10,400 nt of DNA from M30B19 sp041688615. GTDB taxonomy: Bacteria > Planctomycetota > Planctomycetia > Pirellulales > Pirellulaceae. The translations under genes and the position numbers were made by a program. Where the stretch lies: NCBI GenBank assembly GCA_041688615.1, contig JBDNHU010000108.1, positions 1-10,400 of the forward strand. Reading direction: 5' to 3'. Below the pieces are notes generated by a model, which was not told the origin of the DNA, did not search any database, and worked only from the letters and a program-made list of their open reading frames with translations. Within the stretch, counting starts at the first letter, position 1. Every line of letters starts with the position of its first letter. Shown in pieces: positions 7,259-10,400 of the stretch.

Positions 7259-9808
7259 ATGGACATGCTACGCAGGTCACTACCGATCATCGCTTTAGCT
7301 ATCACTTATTTCTTAGCTGCGGAGTTAGGTCAGTTACTTTCCCTAGAGAATGACTTCGCGACGTTTTGGCCGGCAGCTGGGGTTGCCGTTTGTTTCTTTC
7401 ACATTCTTGGGCGTTCTTGGTGGCCTCACTTGCTGGCGGCCACTGCCGTTGCCACCCTAACGTCTGATGTCGTTTTTCATAACAAAACCATTTGGATCAG
7501 CTCTGGTTTCTGGGTTGCTAATTCCACCGAAACGTTAGTAGCGGCGACACTAATGCTTACCATTTCTCGTTGGAATTTCTCCAATGACGACACTTTCCTT
7601 CGGGCTCAGTATGTCGATCGCAGTTCGATTTTAGAATCATGGCAAAAAACGTTTCTGTTCATTTTGATTCCCTGTTCAATGGCCACAATGGTCGGCGCTG
7701 TTTTGGGCGCAAGTGTTTTGTCAGTCGCGTTTGGTGAAAGTAATTTTGGCGAACTCTTCCTCCTTTGGTGGTCCGCTGATGCCGTTGGCATGATGGTCGC
7801 TGGATCAATCGGGATTACGATCTATTACGAATTGGGGAAGTCACGGAAAATTTTCCAGGACATCCCGGTGGTCGTTTGCGCTCTACTTCTCCTCAGTTCC
7901 CTTGCGTTTTATGTCTTTACGCTGCAACAACAGCCCATCGTTTATCTCGTTTTTCCACCGTTGTTTTTCTTGGCCATCATGGGAGAAAAAACGGCTTGCA
8001 TTCTTGGACTATGCTTGGTGGCAATCATCAGCGTCTGGGGGACCTCACGAAACTACGGAGCGTTTTCCAACCTGGATGGTATTCACACTCAGGCCTTTTG
8101 CCTCCAGCTTTACTTGACCGTATGCTCTTCTTCGGTGTTGTCATTCACCGCTTATGTCCAGCAACAGAAACAAGCGGAATTTCAACATCGTTTGCAACTA
8201 CAAACGATCCTAGACTCCTTAGACGCGCAGGTATTCTTAAAGGACACTAAAAATCGAATCCTTCGCGCCAACCGTGCCGCGGCCCAAACTTTTGGGTTAA
8301 CCGTTGATGAGATCGCTGGAAAGAACGCGTCCCAATTATTCCCGCAGGAACATGAACAGCTTTGGGAAGACGATAAACGCTTGATCGCCAGCGGAAAGGC
8401 TTGGCACGGGTATCCACAATCGTTTCAACTGCCCAACGATCGAATGTTTATCGTTGAATCACACAAAGTTCCATTTTTCGACGACAACGGAAATGCCATT
8501 GGATTGGTCGTTGTGATGAATGATCTTACTCAACTGCGTCAAGCTGAAGCGGGGCAAGCAAGACAAATCCAACGCTTGGACCGTATCACTGCCTCGGCAA
8601 CGAAAGTAACCCAAGCGATGCAAGAGGGCTCTGGGGGACAGCTGCAACTCCTCAAAGTCATTGCTGACACGTTTGATTGTTCACAAATCGTCTTGCTGAC
8701 GTTTCAACATTCGATCGGCGTCCATTGGCGATCAACCAAATTCCACGACTCGGGACAGGTGGTCGCAAAAGAGGTCTGTGCTGGGCAGATCGACCCATTC
8801 TACGAGACACTGCTGGAACCATTACAAACAAAAGCACTGGCCCTTCCCGACGTACCCACGCCGTTTGGCGACCTGACGAAACTGGCAGTGGGCGGACTTC
8901 AGTTCGAAGGGCAAACACAAGGTATCTTAATCGTAGGACTTGCCAACAAGGACTTTTCCGAAGATGACCTTGACCTGCTGCAGCGTATTTCACAACTCAT
9001 TTCACCTGCGATTTTTGCCGCCGAACGGATTGCCGAAGAACAACATGCCAGACGCCAGGCTGAAATGAATTTGGCCAATAGCCGCCTGGAACTTGAACGA
9101 CTTTCAAAGATTAACACCATTGGCGAAATGACCGCAGGAATCGCTCATGAACTAAACCAGCCACTGACCGCGTTGATCAATTTCACCGATGCCACTTATA
9201 CCATCGCTCAGGCAGACATTACCGCCGAATCCATAAATGAAATTCGGCACCTAACCAAACGTTCCAGTGAACAAGCCTGTCGTGCGGCTGATGTCCTAAG
9301 AAGCGTTCGGCAACTAATCAAGCAAGCAACTAGTTCTTATCAGCAGATCGAAATACTATCGCTGCTGCGAGAATCCAAACACTTAGTCGCCGATCGAGTT
9401 GAAGGCACTGACGCGTCGATTTCGATCCAATGTGACCAAGATCATGTTTATTTGGATGCCGATCGAGTACAGATCCAACAAGTTGCAATCAATTTGATGC
9501 GAAATTCATTGTTATCCTGCAAGGATGCCAGCGCCCCGAAAATCATAATCCTAGTCGAAGCAGGCCAAAGCGATGTGACGCTCCAGTTCATCGACAACGG
9601 AACTGGATTTTCAGAGAATCAACTCAACCGTTTGTTCGATGTTTTCTTCAGCACGCGGCGTAACGGCTTGGGATTAGGCCTAAAGATTTGCCGGTCAATT
9701 GTGGAACTGCATGGCGGTAAAATCTGGGCCAGGAATCAACCCAATGGCGGCGCAGTGGTCGGCATCGAACTACCAAGACAGCAAACAACTATGGAAAAAG
9801 CAGCATGA
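7259..9808 (+). CDS. MASE1-PAS-GAF sensor histidine kinase
   Basis: This 849-residue membrane kinase has an N-terminal MASE1-type sensor of about eight to ten hydrophobic segments (residues 8-297), with the hallmark FWPAAGVAV (36-44) and LLWWSADAVGMM (168-179). Next come a PAS domain (about 312-425), a GAF-like domain (about 440-590), a coiled-coil linker, a dimerisation domain with the phospho-accepting His in GIAHELNQPLT (H630), and the ATP-binding domain: N-box INLMRNSL (N745, N749), DNGTGF (D779, G781, G783), F-box LFDVFFSTR and GLGLGL (G803, G805, G807). The H-box style matches FixL/DctB-like kinases. It should autophosphorylate on H630 and pass phosphate to the overlapping response regulator. 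ATG 7259 is chosen because AGG lies 7 bases upstream; an in-frame TTG at 7190 would add 23 residues without a ribosome-binding site. The signal sensed is unknown; MASE1 ligands are poorly defined and no haem-binding motif is evident in the PAS domain. Confidence 0.9.
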   Translation: MDMLRRSLPIIALAITYFLAAELGQLLSLENDFATFWPAAGVAVCFFHILGRSWWPHLLAATAVATLTSDVVFHNKTIWISSGFWVANSTETLVAATLMLTISRWNFSNDDTFLRAQYVDRSSILESWQKTFLFILIPCSMATMVGAVLGASVLSVAFGESNFGELFLLWWSADAVGMMVAGSIGITIYYELGKSRKIFQDIPVVVCALLLLSSLAFYVFTLQQQPIVYLVFPPLFFLAIMGEKTACILGLCLVAIISVWGTSRNYGAFSNLDGIHTQAFCLQLYLTVCSSSVLSFTAYVQQQKQAEFQHRLQLQTILDSLDAQVFLKDTKNRILRANRAAAQTFGLTVDEIAGKNASQLFPQEHEQLWEDDKRLIASGKAWHGYPQSFQLPNDRMFIVESHKVPFFDDNGNAIGLVVVMNDLTQLRQAEAGQARQIQRLDRITASATKVTQAMQEGSGGQLQLLKVIADTFDCSQIVLLTFQHSIGVHWRSTKFHDSGQVVAKEVCAGQIDPFYETLLEPLQTKALALPDVPTPFGDLTKLAVGGLQFEGQTQGILIVGLANKDFSEDDLDLLQRISQLISPAIFAAERIAEEQHARRQAEMNLANSRLELERLSKINTIGEMTAGIAHELNQPLTALINFTDATYTIAQADITAESINEIRHLTKRSSEQACRAADVLRSVRQLIKQATSSYQQIEILSLLRESKHLVADRVEGTDASISIQCDQDHVYLDADRVQIQQVAINLMRNSLLSCKDASAPKIIILVEAGQSDVTLQFIDNGTGFSENQLNRLFDVFFSTRRNGLGLGLKICRSIVELHGGKIWARNQPNGGAVVGIELPRQQTTMEKAA

Positions 9809-10284
9809 GCCCATTGTCGATCGATCCAGACATGAGAGGTGAACAATACACTTTGTCCGTTTTCGTCGTGGATGATGACCCAGACATTCGGGAATCGGTC
9901 GCGGTTGCTTTGCGACCGTTAAAAGTCCCGGTCGAATGCTTCGCCTCGGCCGAGCACTTCTTGGAAAACTGGAACGGCCCTAAACCGGGATGCCTTTTGC
10001 TGGACGTGAGGATGTCTGGCATGAGCGGGATCGAACTGTACCAACAATTGCTGCCAGAACACTCTTATCTAAGCATCATAATCGTTACCGCCCATGCAAC
10101 CGTTTCCATGTCCGTCGATGCGTTAAAAAAGGGTGCCACAGATTTCTTAGAGAAGCCCTACGCTCCCAACACGTTAAGGGCGGTGGTGGACCACGGAATG
10201 AAACTTTCGTGCGTAAAATGGCGAGAACTATTAAGGAAGAAGGAGTACCAAAAGTTGCGTGACCCTCTGTGCCAAGATAGCTGA
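9805..10284 (+). CDS. FixJ-like response regulator, receiver only, probably truncated
   Basis: The ATG overlaps the kinase stop as ATGA, a standard sign of translational coupling and of a cognate pair. The receiver domain spans about residues 17-135 with the acidic pocket DDD (23-25), phospho-acceptor D67 in LLLDVRMSGMSG, T95 in VTAHA and K117 in EKPY, all typical of FixJ/NarL-type regulators and compatible with full phosphotransfer activity. After a helical linker (KWRELLRKKEYQKL, 138-151) the protein ends at residue 159. FixJ relatives go on from here into a LuxR-type HTH domain of about 60 residues, absent here in all forward frames. The last seven residues, DPLCQDS, are coded by DNA that looks like the end of an insertion element (see the element at 10260). 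Either it is a natural single-domain receiver or a regulator that lost its DNA-binding part; I favour the latter. If so, phosphorylation would no longer control transcription directly. Confidence 0.85.
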   Translation: MSPLSIDPDMRGEQYTLSVFVVDDDPDIRESVAVALRPLKVPVECFASAEHFLENWNGPKPGCLLLDVRMSGMSGIELYQQLLPEHSYLSIIIVTAHATVSMSVDALKKGATDFLEKPYAPNTLRAVVDHGMKLSCVKWRELLRKKEYQKLRDPLCQDS

Positions 10285-10400
10285 GACAACATTGAAGTTT
10301 CTAATTAAGCTTGAGGGCTTGGAGAACTTTGATGTCAGATCCTGGAAAAAAAGCAGATAAAATATCGTCGGAAGTATCGGAACGTGCCACTCGCCGCCGT
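10260..10400 (+). mobile_element. possible left end of an IS3-like insertion element (partial)
   Basis: The response regulator frame runs normally up to the codon ending at 10260; from there the sequence starts TGACCCTCTGTGCC, of the TG-starting kind found at ends of IS3-family elements, and 72 bp further a new ORF begins with a strong ribosome-binding site. That distance from end to first ORF is usual for IS3 elements. The opposite end, matching inverted repeat and target duplication lie outside the window, so this rests on the interrupted neighbour, the TG end and the ORF position only. An ordinary intergenic region is the alternative. Confidence 0.35.
10332..10400 (+). CDS. N-terminal fragment of unknown protein, possibly transposase OrfA
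   Basis: An ATG at 10332 is preceded by GGAGAA with a 5-base spacer (10321-10326), the best ribosome-binding site in the window, and the frame stays open to the right edge for 23 codons. The visible part is polar and basic, ending SERATRRR. Several IS3-type OrfA proteins begin with a variable polar leader followed by a run of Arg and then a conserved HTH opening, which fits, but the diagnostic part is not in the window. The call as transposase is therefore an inference from the leader style and from the interrupted response regulator upstream. Confidence 0.45.
   Translation, partial: MSDPGKKADKISSEVSERATRRR

Noticed and set aside
10260..10400. Search for the missing LuxR-type output domain of the regulator in another frame (frameshift explanation)
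   Set aside because: None of the forward frames in the remaining bases shows a LuxR-type HTH pattern, so a simple frameshift does not explain the short regulator within this window.
1..10400. tRNA, rRNA, CRISPR array, phage or toxin-antitoxin genes
   Set aside because: No cloverleaf, rRNA-like stretch, regularly spaced repeats or characteristic small paired genes were recognised on reading either strand; a covariance-model search was not possible.

Overview
The window looks like chromosomal DNA from a planctomycete, most likely of the Pirellulaceae (Rhodopirellula/Blastopirellula type). The strongest pointers are the N-terminal part of a PVC-type 'membrane-bound dehydrogenase' (TIGR02604-like), an adjacent secreted SGNH/GDSL-like protein, and a small secreted protein of a kind I associate with planctomycetes. 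The genes are loosely spaced, several lack a clear Shine-Dalgarno sequence, and base composition is near balanced by eye. The assignment rests on protein character only; no marker gene is present.

Left part (1-2728, minus strand): a secreted SGNH-like protein (2728 to 1208) is followed on the same strand by the start of a large secreted dehydrogenase (from 1083, running off the left edge). They probably act together outside the cytoplasm. The SGNH protein lacks the usual nucleophile and His of its family.

Middle part (2729-5879): a 493-bp divergent intergenic region carries a 14-bp perfect palindrome containing TATAAT. It is followed by a radical SAM protein (3222-4193) with an extra C-terminal cysteine cluster, then, after about 400 bp without a recognisable gene, a very basic protein (4597-5682) built of four 40-residue helix-turn-helix-like repeats between Lys/Ala/Pro-rich tails. 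It looks like a multi-site DNA-binding or chromatin-like protein.

Right part (5880-10400): a secreted protein of unknown function on the minus strand (6680 to 5880); a 578-bp divergent spacer; then a two-component pair on the plus strand. The pair is a MASE1-PAS-GAF-HisKA-HATPase sensor kinase (7259-9808) and a FixJ-like response regulator overlapping it by ATGA (9805-10284). The regulator stops just after the receiver domain, where a LuxR-type output domain would be expected. The DNA there changes to a sequence that begins TGACCC and is followed 72 bp later by a well-positioned start codon of a new basic ORF leaving the window. I read this as a possible insertion element (IS3-like) cutting off the output domain; only its first ~140 bp are visible.

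No rRNA, tRNA, CRISPR array or defence locus was seen. The most noteworthy items are the repeated-HTH basic protein, the possibly IS-truncated response regulator, the radical SAM protein with its second cysteine cluster, and the degenerate SGNH protein. I see no clear evidence for an entirely new multi-gene system.
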